The translations under genes and the position numbers were made by a program. A stretch of DNA of 22,784 nucleotides from JAOPZW01 sp034664395 (lineage in GTDB: Bacteria; Actinomycetota; Thermoleophilia; Solirubrobacterales; Solirubrobacteraceae), in assembly GCA_034664395.1 (NCBI GenBank), contig JAXDHQ010000201.1:1-22784 (forward strand). Direction: 5' to 3'. Of this stretch, positions 1 to 7,414 are shown in pieces (the first letter of the stretch is position 1; each line of letters starts with the position of its first letter). The notes beneath the pieces were generated by a model. The model searched no databases, was not told the DNA's origin, and saw only the letters and a list, made by a program, of their open reading frames with translations.

Positions 1-996
1 CACCTTGCGCAGCGGCTCGCCCTTCGAGTAGATCATCCCCATGTCCTTGGCGCCGGTGATGCCGAAGGTCGCGTGGCGGGCCTCGCCGATGCCGTTGACC
101 GCGCAGCCGAGGATCGCGACCTCGATCGGGTCCGCGTAGGCCTCCAGGCGCCGCTCGACCTCGGCGACGACCGAGTCCATGTCGAACTGCAGGCGCCCGC
201 AGGTCGGGCACGCGATGAGCACCGGCCCGCGCTCGCGCAGCTTGAGCGCCTTGAGGATCTCCCAGGCGACCTTGACCTCCTCCTCGGCGTGGAAGGTCGA
301 GAGGCTGATGCGGATCGTGTCGCCGATGCCGTCGGCCAGCAGCGCGCCGAGGCCGACCGCGCTCTTCAGCGAGCCCGACCACTTCGTCCCCGCCTCGGTG
401 ACGCCGAGGTGCAGCGGGTGGTCGATCTTCTCGCTCAGCAGCCGGTTGGAGGCGATCGTGTTCGGGACGCTCGTCGACTTCATCGAGACCTTGAAGTCGT
501 GGAAGTCCAGGCGGTGCATGAGGTCCACCCACTCGGTCGCGGCGGTGACGAGCGCCTCGATCGGGTTCGTGAACTCCAGCTCGCGCAGGTGCTTGGGCAG
601 CGAGCCCGAGTTGACGCCCACGCGGATCGGCGTCCCGTGGCGCTTGGCCGCCTCGACGACCTCGGCCGTCTTGTCGGGGCCGCCGATGTTGCCCGGGTTG
701 ATCCGCACGCAGTGCGCGCCGGCCTCGATCGCCTTGATCGCCAGCGTGTGGTTGAAGTGGATGTCGGCGATCACGGGGATCGGCGACTGCACCACGATCG
801 TCTTGAGCGCCTCGACGTCCTGCTCGCGCGGCACGGCCACGCGGACGATGTCGGCCCCCGCCTCCGCCACCGTCCGGATCTGCTCCATCGTCGCGGCCAG
901 GTTGGCCGTCTCGGTCTTCGTCATCGTCTGGACGGCCACGGGCGCGCCGCCCCCGATCGGGACGCCGCCGACATGGATCTGCCGGGCTGAGGGCAT
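1..996 (-). CDS. ispG: 4-hydroxy-3-methylbut-2-enyl diphosphate synthase IspG (partial, C-terminus off window)
   Basis: IspG reductively opens methylerythritol cyclodiphosphate to HMBPP in the MEP isoprenoid pathway, using a [4Fe-4S] cluster. The visible 332 codons begin MPSARQIHVGGVPIGG, followed by a TIM-barrel region with VRVAVP, IADIHFN and RINPGNIG. The cluster ligands are visible as CPTC (C263, C266) and C298 in GCAVNGIGEA. The reading frame is open at base 1, so the last few dozen residues are missing. The ATG start is chosen because a TACACT box lies exactly six bases upstream, which suggests a leaderless mRNA, and because the protein begins at the usual family start. In many bacteria ispG directly follows dxr-rseP; here two plus-strand genes lie between them. 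The GPGEA motif common in the family reads GIGEA here. The identification is secure. Confidence 0.96.
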   Translation of the reverse strand, partial: MPSARQIHVGGVPIGGGAPVAVQTMTKTETANLAATMEQIRTVAEAGADIVRVAVPREQDVEALKTIVVQSPIPVIADIHFNHTLAIKAIEAGAHCVRINPGNIGGPDKTAEVVEAAKRHGTPIRVGVNSGSLPKHLRELEFTNPIEALVTAATEWVDLMHRLDFHDFKVSMKSTSVPNTIASNRLLSEKIDHPLHLGVTEAGTKWSGSLKSAVGLGALLADGIGDTIRISLSTFHAEEEVKVAWEILKALKLRERGPVLIACPTCGRLQFDMDSVVAEVERRLEAYADPIEVAILGCAVNGIGEARHATFGITGAKDMGMIYSKGEPLRKV

Positions 997-1002
997 GGTC
1001 TG

Positions 1003-1008
1003 AGTGTA
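1003..1008 (-). promoter_or_regulatory. -10 box of a leaderless ispG promoter
   Basis: On the minus strand TACACT is followed by six bases (cagacc) and the ispG ATG. A TANNNT hexamer at this spacing places the transcription start on or next to the start codon, as known for leaderless actinobacterial mRNAs. I see no good -35 match. The inference rests on the same layout recurring at other genes in the window. Confidence 0.55.
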
Positions 1009-1079
1009 CGAGGCGGGTCGGGATGCCGGGGCGGCGGGGCGACGCTCGTCCGCGTGGCGCCGTGGCCGCCCCCCGCCCA

Positions 1080-1085
1080 TACGCT
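1080..1085 (+). promoter_or_regulatory. -10 box of a leaderless methyltransferase promoter
   Basis: TACGCT is followed by six bases (tccggc) and then the ATG at 1092. The spacing is identical to the ispG box on the other strand. It favours 1092 over the upstream in-frame ATG at 1023 as the true start. The 95-base gap 997-1091 therefore holds two divergent promoters. Confidence 0.55.
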
Positions 1086-1091
1086 TCCGGC

Positions 1092-1712
1092 ATGCCGCAG
1101 CGCCCCGACGTCTACGCCAGCGCCCGCGGGCGCGTGCGCGCGCGGTTGGCGTCGCCGATCGCGGCCCGCGCGCGGGCGCGGCGCCACGAGCGCTTCTTCG
1201 CCCGGGCCGGGCTCGAGCCGGGGATGCGGGTCGTCGACATCGGCTGCGGCGCTCTGGGGCTGCGCGCCCTGGAGCCCGACCTCGACATCACCGGCGTCGA
1301 CGTGGCCCCGCGCCCGCACTACCCCGGGCCGTTCGTCCAGGCCGACGCGACCGAGCGCCTGCCCTTCGACGACGGCGCCTTCGACCTCGCCTACGCGTCG
1401 AGCGTCATCGAGCACGTCGCGCCCGAGCGCCGCGCCGCCTTCGCTCGCGAGGTGCGTCGCGTGGCGCGCGGCTGGCTCGTGCAGACGCCGGCGTGGTCGT
1501 TTCCGATCGAGCCCCACGCCCTGCTGCCGTTCGCCCATTGGCTGCCGCCGACCGTGCGCCGCCCCTACTGGCGCCTGGGCGCCACGGGGGCCTGGGAGGA
1601 CATCGCGCTGCTGCGCCGCCGCGAGCTCGTGGCGCTGTTCGGCGAGCCCGTCGTCGCCGAGCGCGTCGGGCCCGTGGCCAAGAGCTGGATCGCTCTGCGC
1701 GCGGTCCAGTGA
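1092..1712 (+). CDS. class I SAM-dependent methyltransferase (Methyltransf_11 type)
   Basis: This 206-residue protein has the Rossmann-fold SAM-binding motif VVDIGCGA (residues 47-54). It also has a second acidic motif, GVDVAP (68-73), a PFDDGAFDLAYASSVIEHV segment (91-109, motif IV/post-IV) and a C-terminal HWLP sequence (149-152). HWLP tails of this type occur in methyltransferases near cell-surface glycan genes, but the substrate cannot be told from sequence. An in-frame ATG at 1023 would add 23 Arg/Pro-rich residues. I prefer 1092 because of the TACGCT box six bases before it and because homologous folds start about here. It sits between ispG and a cupin fusion gene, on the strand opposite the surrounding operon, so it looks like an insertion into conserved synteny. 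It has its own promoter and is probably not co-transcribed with the next gene, which has another one. Confidence 0.85.
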   Translation: MPQRPDVYASARGRVRARLASPIAARARARRHERFFARAGLEPGMRVVDIGCGALGLRALEPDLDITGVDVAPRPHYPGPFVQADATERLPFDDGAFDLAYASSVIEHVAPERRAAFAREVRRVARGWLVQTPAWSFPIEPHALLPFAHWLPPTVRRPYWRLGATGAWEDIALLRRRELVALFGEPVVAERVGPVAKSWIALRAVQ

Positions 1713-1754
1713 TCCGAGCCCGAACGCGCCACGAACACACCCTCGCCAGTGCAG

Positions 1755-1790
1755 TAGATTCGCGCCACGGGGGCGCACGAGCCGCGGAGG
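1755..1790 (+). promoter_or_regulatory. candidate promoter -10 and Shine-Dalgarno of the cupin-SRPBCC gene
   Basis: TAGATT at 1755-1760 is a fair -10 hexamer; the -35 region (around 1732-1737, cgaaca) is weak. A strong GGAGG at 1786-1790 lies six bases before the GTG at 1797 and decides that start. This gene therefore has a conventional leader, unlike its leaderless-looking neighbours. Confidence 0.45.
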
Positions 1791-1796
1791 TGGATC

Positions 1797-2822
1797 GTGA
1801 AGAAGTCAGGCGAGGTGTTGCAGATCCCGGCCCTGGGCCTGAGGGTCGAGCTGCGCAAGACGGCGGAGGACACCGGCGGCGAGCTCCTGGAGATCGACGT
1901 CATCGGTCGCACGCGCGGCTTCCTCAACCAGGAGCACGTCCACACCGGCCAGGAGGAGCGCCACGAGGTGATCGGTGGCCGGCTGAACCTCGTCCTCGAC
2001 GGCGTCGAGCACCTGCTCCGCCCCGGCGACCGCATGAAGGTGCCGGCCGGCACGCCGCACCGCCAGCTCCCGGGCGGCGAGGGCGAGGGCCACGTCCGCA
2101 TCCAGGTGCGCCCGGCGGGCCAGACCCAGGCCTTCCTCGAGCGCCTGGCCGAGCTCTCCGCCACGGGCCAGATCGGCCGCCTCGGGTTCCCGCGGCCGGT
2201 GGCGGGCGCGCAGCTCGTCCACGACTTCGGAGCCGAGGGCCACGCCAGCCGGCCGCCGCTCGCCGTGCAGCAGGGCCTGGCGCGCGCGATCCTCGCCCTG
2301 CAGGCCCGCGCCCAGGGCGCCGGGCGCGCCTACGTCTTCGTCGACGAGTGGGACGTCGCCGCTCCAGCCGAGGCGGTCTTCGACGCCATCTCCGATGCGC
2401 GCAGCTACCCGGAGTGGTGGACCCCGGTCTACATCGACGTCGAGTCCGACGGGCCCGCGGCCGTCGGCAAGGAGTCGCGCCAGCACTTCAAGGGCCGTCT
2501 CCCCTACCACCTGCACACGCGCTCGACGATCACGCGCCTGGAGCCTCCGCGGCTCATCCAGGCCGACGTGGTCGGCGATCTCGCGGGCCGGGGGACGTGG
2601 ACGCTGACCCCGACCGACGGCGGCACCCACGTGCGCTTCGACTGGGAGGTGCACGCCGACCGCAAGCTCCTGAAGCTCCTCACCCCCGTGCTGCGCCCGC
2701 TGTTCCGCTGGAACCACGACTGGGCGATCGAGCGGGCGAAGGCGGGCCTGGAGCCGTACGCGCAGCGGACGGCGGCCCGGCGCCTCGCCGCGGCCGCGCC
2801 GGAGGCGACCGCCGCCCCGTAG
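1797..2822 (+). CDS. cupin / SRPBCC (polyketide cyclase-like) fusion protein
   Basis: This 341-residue protein joins two small-molecule-binding folds. Residues about 44-106 form a cupin_2 barrel with possible metal ligands H47, H49, E53 and H88, followed by the typical GD...PAGTPH run. Residues about 180-325 form an SRPBCC/START-like helix-grip domain (DVAAPAEAVFDAISD, SYPEWWTPV, then a WTLTPTDGGTHVRFDWE strand pair and a long C-terminal helix). Residues 110-178 are a helical linker. No signal peptide or membrane segment is visible. The start is GTG with a GGAGG six bases upstream. The gene converges on rseP with only ten bases between stop codons. SRPBCC proteins bind hydrophobic ligands and cupins are often dioxygenases, isomerases or sensors; neither function can be assigned here. 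The SRPBCC half resembles proteins annotated as polyketide cyclase/dehydrase, a label that reflects fold only. Confidence 0.82.
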   Translation: MKKSGEVLQIPALGLRVELRKTAEDTGGELLEIDVIGRTRGFLNQEHVHTGQEERHEVIGGRLNLVLDGVEHLLRPGDRMKVPAGTPHRQLPGGEGEGHVRIQVRPAGQTQAFLERLAELSATGQIGRLGFPRPVAGAQLVHDFGAEGHASRPPLAVQQGLARAILALQARAQGAGRAYVFVDEWDVAAPAEAVFDAISDARSYPEWWTPVYIDVESDGPAAVGKESRQHFKGRLPYHLHTRSTITRLEPPRLIQADVVGDLAGRGTWTLTPTDGGTHVRFDWEVHADRKLLKLLTPVLRPLFRWNHDWAIERAKAGLEPYAQRTAARRLAAAAPEATAAP

Positions 2823-2832
2823 GGAGCGGTCG

Positions 2833-3945
2833 CTACCGCACGTTGAAGCCCTGGCCCGCTATTCGCCCGATGTCGTTGCTGAGGCCGACGATGAACAGGA
2901 AGGCGACGAGCATGAAGCCCACCACCGAGGCCCGTTCGATGAGCCTGTAGGGGATCGGGCGCCCCCGCAGCTTCTCCGCCACGGCCCAGAAGATGTGGCC
3001 GCCGTCGAGCGGCAGGAACGGGAAGAGGTTCACGATCGCCAGCGACAGCGAGATGACGGCGAGCACGCCGAGGGCCCGCGCGGTGTCGAACTGGAACGAC
3101 TGGCGCGTCGCCTCGTAGGAGCCCACGACGCCGGAGACGTCCTTGCGCGCCTGCGGCGAGTAGAAGATCCGCACGATGCCCGTGACCGTCAGGCGCGTCC
3201 CGTTCCACAGGCTCGCGGCCGTCTGCGTCGCCGCCCTGCCGACGCCCACGTGCTGGACCCGGCCGTAGTTGAGCCCGAGCAGCATCCGCTTGATCTGGGG
3301 GTCGTAGCGCGGGGCGATGCTCAGGTGCAGCACCCGCCCGTCGCGCTGCACCGTGACCTGGGCCGGCGTCGCGGCGCGGCAGCCGGCCACGCGGGCGCCG
3401 CCGGGGCAGCGGTGGGCGCTGACGACCGCGCGCAGGGCGTCCTGGCGCTTCTGGGCCGCCGCCTGGCTGAGGCCCGGCTGCCAGCCCTTGCGCCCGTCGA
3501 TGGCCAGGATCCGGTCGCCCGAGCGCAGCACCTGGGCGCTCGCGCTGCCGGGGACGACCTGGTCGACGACGACGTCGTTGACGAACTGGCCCCGGACCCC
3601 GATCAGGGCCCACACGATCACGAAGGCGATGAGCAGGTTCACCGCCGGCCCGGCCGCGATGACGACGACGCGCTTCCACACCGGCTGGCGCAGGTAGGCG
3701 CGCGGCGCCACCTCCGGGTCGAGCTCCTCGTGGGGGCTCATCCCGGTGATCTTCACGTAGCCCCCGAGGGGGATCGCGCCGATGGCGTACTCGGTCTCGC
3801 CGCGGCGGATCCGCGCCAGCGTCGGCGGGAAGAAGAGCGAGAAGCGCTCGACGCGCATCCCCACCGCCTTGGCCGCGACGAAGTGGCCGAGCTCGTGCAG
3901 GATGATCAGGGCGGCGAAGCCGACCGCGGCGAGAATCCAGCTCAT
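2833..3945 (-). CDS. rseP: M50 site-2 (RseP-type) intramembrane zinc metalloprotease
   Basis: This 370-residue multi-pass protease cleaves transmembrane anti-sigma factors or signal-peptide remnants inside the membrane. The first transmembrane helix carries the zinc site HELGH (17-21). GAIPLGGYVK (57-66) is the conserved loop, residues about 93-117 form the second helix, and residues about 120-210 form a PDZ-like domain. Helix three has the third zinc ligand in LDGGH (313-317), preceded by NLFPFLP. A last helix is at about 340-355. The PDZ domain contains an insertion with two cysteines (C180, C189). The ATG overlaps the dxr stop codon (ATGA), so the two are translationally coupled, the usual order for this family. 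The gene ends 11 bases from the convergent cupin gene. Confidence 0.95.
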   Translation of the reverse strand: MSWILAAVGFAALIILHELGHFVAAKAVGMRVERFSLFFPPTLARIRRGETEYAIGAIPLGGYVKITGMSPHEELDPEVAPRAYLRQPVWKRVVVIAAGPAVNLLIAFVIVWALIGVRGQFVNDVVVDQVVPGSASAQVLRSGDRILAIDGRKGWQPGLSQAAAQKRQDALRAVVSAHRCPGGARVAGCRAATPAQVTVQRDGRVLHLSIAPRYDPQIKRMLLGLNYGRVQHVGVGRAATQTAASLWNGTRLTVTGIVRIFYSPQARKDVSGVVGSYEATRQSFQFDTARALGVLAVISLSLAIVNLFPFLPLDGGHIFWAVAEKLRGRPIPYRLIERASVVGFMLVAFLFIVGLSNDIGRIAGQGFNVR

Positions 3946-5114
3946 GCGCGCTCCGGCGACCGCAGGTCGGAGGAGGTGACGAGCTCGGCCGCCACCGCGC
4001 GCGCCTCGCGGTCGGCCTCGTAGAGCGTCTCGAAGGCGCGCACGGGCTCGACCGGCAGGCGCTCGAGCGCGGCCTCGATCACGGCGGGGATGCCCAGGAA
4101 GTCCAGCTCGCCCGCGAGGAACGCGTGGACGGCGACCTCGTTGGCCGCGTTGAGCACGCAGGGAGCCGTGCCGCCGGCGCGCGCGGCCTCGCGGGCCAGG
4201 CGCAGGCACGGGAAGGCGTCGGTGTCGACCGGCTCGAAGGTCAGGGCGCCGACCTCGGCGAGGTCGAGCGGCCGGACGGGGACGTCGACGCGGTCGGGGT
4301 AGTGGAGGGCGTAGGAGATCGGCACGCGCATGTCGGGGTGGCCGAGATGCGCGAGCGCCGCCCCGTCGCACAGCATGACGTAGGAGTGGACGATCGACTG
4401 CGGGTGCACGACGACGTCGATGCGGTCGTAGGGCGTCCCGAAGAGGTGGTGGGCCTCGATGAGCTCGAGGCCCTTGTTCATGAGCGTGGCCGAGTCGATC
4501 GTGATCTTGCCGCCCATGTCCCAGGTCGGGTGCCGCAGCGCCTCGGCGGCGGTCACCTCGCGAAGCTGAGCGCGCGTGCGGCCGCGGAACGGGCCGCCGC
4601 TGGCGGTGAGCACGAGCTTGTCGACCGTGCCGGCGCCCTCGCCGGCGATGAGCTGGTGCAGCGCCGAGTGCTCGGAGTCGACCGGGATGATCTGCGCGCC
4701 GGTCGCCTCGGCGAGCTGGGTGACGAGGTCGCCGCCCACGACGAGCGACTCCTTGTTGGCCAGGGCGAGGTCGATCCCCTCCCCCAGCGTCGCCACCGTC
4801 GGGCCCAGGCCGGCGGAGCCGACGCGCGCGTTGAGGACGAGGTCGGCGCCGGACTCCAGCACGAGCCGGACGAGGCCCTCGGCGCCGCCCAGGACCTCGC
4901 CGTCGGTCCACGCCTCGGCCGCCCGGGCGGCGGCGTCGGCGTCGGCCAGCGCGATGCGGTCGACGCCGTGGAAGCGGGCCTGCTCGACGAGCGCCGACCA
5001 CGAGCGCTCGGCGCTCAGGCCGACGAGCTCGAGGTCGTCGGACGCGGCGACGATCTCGAGCGCCTGGGTGCCGATCGATCCGGTCGATCCGAGGATGAGG
5101 AGGCGACGAGCCAC
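3942..5114 (-). CDS. dxr: 1-deoxy-D-xylulose-5-phosphate reductoisomerase
   Basis: Dxr makes methylerythritol phosphate from DXP with NADPH, the committed MEP step. The 390-residue length is typical. Visible are the NADPH-binding GSTGSIG (9-15), ALANKES (117-123), the metal site VDSEHSA (D146, E148), ASGGPF (171-176), the HPTWDMGGKITIDSATLMNKG region (195-215) with E217, and the C-terminal LNAANEVAV (321-329). The frame stays open far upstream through the acyltransferase, so the start must be chosen. The GTG (VARRLLILGS) puts the nucleotide-binding motif where the family has it. A CACCCT hexamer six bases before it resembles the leaderless boxes of this window. It overlaps rseP by four bases. 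MEP neighbours: ispG is 3 kb away, uppS is in the same cluster. Confidence 0.96.
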   Translation of the reverse strand: MARRLLILGSTGSIGTQALEIVAASDDLELVGLSAERSWSALVEQARFHGVDRIALADADAAARAAEAWTDGEVLGGAEGLVRLVLESGADLVLNARVGSAGLGPTVATLGEGIDLALANKESLVVGGDLVTQLAEATGAQIIPVDSEHSALHQLIAGEGAGTVDKLVLTASGGPFRGRTRAQLREVTAAEALRHPTWDMGGKITIDSATLMNKGLELIEAHHLFGTPYDRIDVVVHPQSIVHSYVMLCDGAALAHLGHPDMRVPISYALHYPDRVDVPVRPLDLAEVGALTFEPVDTDAFPCLRLAREAARAGGTAPCVLNAANEVAVHAFLAGELDFLGIPAVIEAALERLPVEPVRAFETLYEADREARAVAAELVTSSDLRSPERA

Positions 5115-5120
5115 ACCCCT

Positions 5121-5126
5121 AGGGTG
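5121..5126 (-). promoter_or_regulatory. weak -10-like box at leaderless spacing before dxr
   Basis: On the minus strand CACCCT precedes the dxr GTG by six bases. It matches the TANNNT boxes elsewhere except that its first base is C. An alternative promoter is TTGCAT (5183-5188) and TCGATT (5160-5165) separated by 17 bases. Either would let dxr-rseP be transcribed separately from the upstream acyltransferase. Confidence 0.3.
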
Positions 5127-5209
5127 ACACAGGCGCCGTCGTGCCCCGGTCAGGGAGCGAATCGACACGAACCGTGGGTCCCATGCAACAGGTTTCCCGC
5201 CATGCTCGG

Positions 5210-5258
5210 GGGGTGTGGTCAGGAAGGGTCGATAGACACGCCGAAGTGACCACACCCC
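5210..5258. repeat. 12-bp perfect inverted repeat upstream of dxr
   Basis: GGGGTGTGGTCA (5210-5221) and TGACCACACCCC (5247-5258) are perfect reverse complements, separated by 25 bases. They lie in the 176-base gap between the stop of the acyltransferase and the start of dxr. The RNA could fold as a hairpin with a long loop, but no T-run follows on the minus strand, so a factor-independent terminator is doubtful. A protein-binding operator for dxr-rseP is the other reading. The rest of the gap holds only the weak dxr promoter candidates. Confidence 0.6.
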
Positions 5259-5290
5259 GATGACCGTCTCGCGGCAGCTCGCCGCAACGA

Positions 5291-6397
5291 CTACGCCGCG
5301 CTCGGCGCCGGCTGTGCCCGCCGCCCAGCCGCGCGCCGCCGGCGGCGCGCCGCGCGCTCGATGATCGGGCGCTCGACCAGGACCCAGCTCGCCCAGGCGA
5401 TGGCCGCGGTGAGGATCGTCACGCGGGCCACGCCGCCGAGGAAGTCGTCGCCCGGGAGCGCGTGCTGGAAGCGCAGCCAGACGATCACCGGCACGTGCCA
5501 CAGGTACAGCGCGTAGGAGATCGTCCCCAGGCCGCGCAGCGGCGCGCACGACAGCAGCGCCGGCGGTCGCGCGGCGATCGCCGCGACGATCGCGGCGAAG
5601 CCGGCGGCGGCGGGCAGGTCGCGCACGATCTGCCCCAGCGCTCCGGTGTGACCGCCGTGGTGCCACCAGCCGTCGGCGACGATCAGCACCGCACCGCCGA
5701 GCGCCAGGGCCAGGCACGTGCGGCGGCCGGGAGATCGGCCGTGGGCGAGCGTCGCGGCGGCGATCCCGCAGGCGAAGACCGGCAGGTAGGTCGGCAGCGA
5801 GGTCATCACGGTCCGCGGCCACGCCAGCGCGTGCCCGAGCGCCGTCCACGCCAGGCCGACGGCGATCAGCGCCGCGCACGCGGCCACCATGCGCCCGCGG
5901 CGCCCGGCGCGCACGAGCATCCAGCCGAGGAGCGGCAGCGCGGCGTAGAAGCTCACCTCGACGACGAGCGACCACATCGGCGGGTCGAGCCTGCCGTGCG
6001 TCGAGGGCACGTAGTTCTGGGCGAACACGGCGAAGATCGGGAGCTGGCCGGCTCCGACCTCGTAGGGGTGCCCGCTGCCGGCCAGCAGCGCGAAGGAGCC
6101 GAGCATCGCCACCCAGTAGGCCGGCCCGATCCGCGCCAGGCGCCTGCGCGCGAACGCCGCCAGGCGCGGCGGCCGGCGCCCGTCCAGCGCGCTCGCCACC
6201 CACGGCCCGGCGAGCAGGAAGCCCGACAGGACGAAGAACAGCACGACGCCCTGGCGCAGCTCGCCGGCGACGCCGCTGAGCAGCTCGGCGCGAGCGTGGG
6301 CGCGCTGCTCGGTGAACATCCACACGTGGAGCGTCAGCACCCCGAGGGCGGCGAGGCCGCGCAGGCCGTCGAGCGCGTGGTTGCGGGCGGCGGGCAT
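5291..6397 (-). CDS. acyltransferase 3 family membrane protein (OafA/YrhL type)
   Basis: This 368-residue integral membrane acyltransferase probably O-acylates a cell-surface sugar or lipid. Family marks are LDGLRGLAALGV (9-20) with the conserved His H24 after it, VLFFVLSGFL (52-61), RRRLARIGPAYW (84-95), MWSLVVEVSFY (141-151), SYALYLWHVPVI (294-305) and VERPIIE (341-347). About ten hydrophobic helices fill the protein. There is no SGNH hydrolase extension; the tail is a basic, Ala/Pro-rich stretch. The ATG is at the family start. It lies between cdsA and dxr, which are normally adjacent, separated from cdsA by a hairpin terminator candidate and from dxr by 176 bases with an inverted repeat. 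It therefore probably has its own transcription unit, although I see no convincing promoter. The substrate is unknown. Confidence 0.88.
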   Translation of the reverse strand: MPAARNHALDGLRGLAALGVLTLHVWMFTEQRAHARAELLSGVAGELRQGVVLFFVLSGFLLAGPWVASALDGRRPPRLAAFARRRLARIGPAYWVAMLGSFALLAGSGHPYEVGAGQLPIFAVFAQNYVPSTHGRLDPPMWSLVVEVSFYAALPLLGWMLVRAGRRGRMVAACAALIAVGLAWTALGHALAWPRTVMTSLPTYLPVFACGIAAATLAHGRSPGRRTCLALALGGAVLIVADGWWHHGGHTGALGQIVRDLPAAAGFAAIVAAIAARPPALLSCAPLRGLGTISYALYLWHVPVIVWLRFQHALPGDDFLGGVARVTILTAAIAWASWVLVERPIIERAARRRRRAAGRRAQPAPSAA

Positions 6398-6460
6398 CCA
6401 CTAGCAGCCTTGCCGGCACCGACGCGTCGTAGTGACCGTGCTAACAGACCTTAAGAAGTG

Positions 6461-6491
6461 GCCGGCGGCGGCCGCTCTCACCGCCGCCGGC
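6461..6491 (-). terminator. hairpin terminator candidate after cdsA
   Basis: An 11-bp perfect stem, GCCGGCGGCGG (6461-6471) with CCGCCGCCGGC (6481-6491) and a nine-base loop, starts 47 bases after the cdsA stop. On the minus strand it is followed by CACTTCTTAAGG, a short T-rich run. This fits a factor-independent terminator that closes the rpsB-cdsA operon before the acyltransferase. The rest of the 141-base gap shows nothing else I can support. Confidence 0.55.
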
Positions 6492-6538
6492 TGCGCACAT
6501 CATCTCAGACAGAGCGTAGGACCTACAACCCGACTGCC

Positions 6539-7414
6539 CTACAACATGGCGTGCCAGACGTAGAAGCCGGCCACCGCGGTGAACAGGACGGCGTCGAGAC
6601 GGTCGAGCGCGCCGCCGTGGGGACCGAACACGCGGCCCGTGTCCTTGGTGCCGGCGTCGCGCTTGAGATAGGACTCGAAGAGGTCGCCGACCGGCGCCGC
6701 CGCGGCCACCGCGGCGCCGAGCAGGAGCGCCTGCGCCGTGCTCAGCCAGTCCTGGTAGAGCCCGGCGAGGAAGACCGCGACCACGCCGCACGCGAAGCCG
6801 ATCGCCAGGCCCTCGACCGTCTTGTTGGGCGAGATCGACGGCGCCAGCCGGCGCGTCCCGAACATGCGCCCGCCGAGGTAGGCGCCGGTGTCGCCGACGA
6901 ACGTGCCCACCAGCACGTCGATGACGATCGCGCTGCCGTGCGGCAGGTCGCGCAGGAGCACGCCATGGGCCAGCGCGACGCCGACCCACACCAGCCCGAG
7001 CAGCGTCACCGCCACGCCCGGCGCCCCGGCGTGGCGCGGCTGCAGCGCGCAGAGCCCGAAGACGAGCGGCACGCACGCGACCAGCGCCGCGAGCACGCTC
7101 GCCGGGCCGCCGAGGTGGGCCGCCACGAGCAGCGCCGCGAGCCCGAGGAAGCCGCCCAGGCGCGACGGGTTGGCGAAGTGGAACAGGCCGAACAGCTCGT
7201 GCAGGCAGATCCAGCCCAGGACCATCAGCCCGAGGACGAACACCCAGCCGCCGACGCCGACGAGCGCGAGCGCCACCGCGATCGCGGGCAGCGCCGCGAC
7301 GACGCGCGCGCCGAGGTCCGAGCGCGCGTTGCGCCGCCGCGCGCGCCCCGTGCGCCGATCGCGGGCGCTCGGTCGCCGGCGCCGGGCCGGCGGGCGCGTG
7401 CCGGAGGCGGCCAT
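6539..7414 (-). CDS. cdsA: phosphatidate cytidylyltransferase (CDP-diacylglycerol synthase)
   Basis: CdsA converts phosphatidic acid and CTP to CDP-diacylglycerol, the precursor of all phospholipids, in the membrane. The 291-residue protein has about seven or eight hydrophobic helices and the family hallmarks near the C-terminus: SPNKTVEG (195-202), GDLFESYLKR (243-252) and KDTGRVFGPHGG with DRLD (257-274). The first 36 residues are an Arg-rich, disordered-looking cytoplasmic extension. The start is the ATG whose A is the last base of the uppS stop (TGATG). A GGGGGA lies about five bases upstream. Longer in-frame starts within uppS are unlikely. It is the last gene of the rpsB operon, followed by a hairpin terminator candidate. 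Confidence 0.94.
   Translation of the reverse strand: MAASGTRPPARRRRPSARDRRTGRARRRNARSDLGARVVAALPAIAVALALVGVGGWVFVLGLMVLGWICLHELFGLFHFANPSRLGGFLGLAALLVAAHLGGPASVLAALVACVPLVFGLCALQPRHAGAPGVAVTLLGLVWVGVALAHGVLLRDLPHGSAIVIDVLVGTFVGDTGAYLGGRMFGTRRLAPSISPNKTVEGLAIGFACGVVAVFLAGLYQDWLSTAQALLLGAAVAAAAPVGDLFESYLKRDAGTKDTGRVFGPHGGALDRLDAVLFTAVAGFYVWHAML

Noticed and set aside
73..1003. Two long plus-strand open frames opposite ispG
   Set aside because: They are antisense to a clearly recognisable IspG and have Arg/Asp- or Ser-rich sequence with no family features, as expected for mirror frames of GC-rich genes.
1028..1072. 8-bp inverted repeat GGGGCGGC/GCCGCCCC with a 29-base spacer between ispG and the methyltransferase
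   Set aside because: Short and built only of G and C in very GC-rich DNA; likely chance, and it fits neither a terminator nor a known operator.
2818..2845. Short dyad between the convergent cupin and rseP genes (AGCG/CGCT and CGGT/ACCG)
   Set aside because: Arms of only four bases and no T-run; not enough to call a bidirectional terminator.
5165..5200. Segment with a GGTTCG-like stretch on the minus strand that recalls a tRNA T-loop
   Set aside because: No acceptor, D or anticodon stems can be drawn around it.
5115..6419. Upstream in-frame extension of dxr to a 825-residue protein
   Set aside because: The extension is Arg/Ala/Pro-rich and is the out-of-frame reading of the acyltransferase on the same strand; dxr begins properly at the GTG at 5114.
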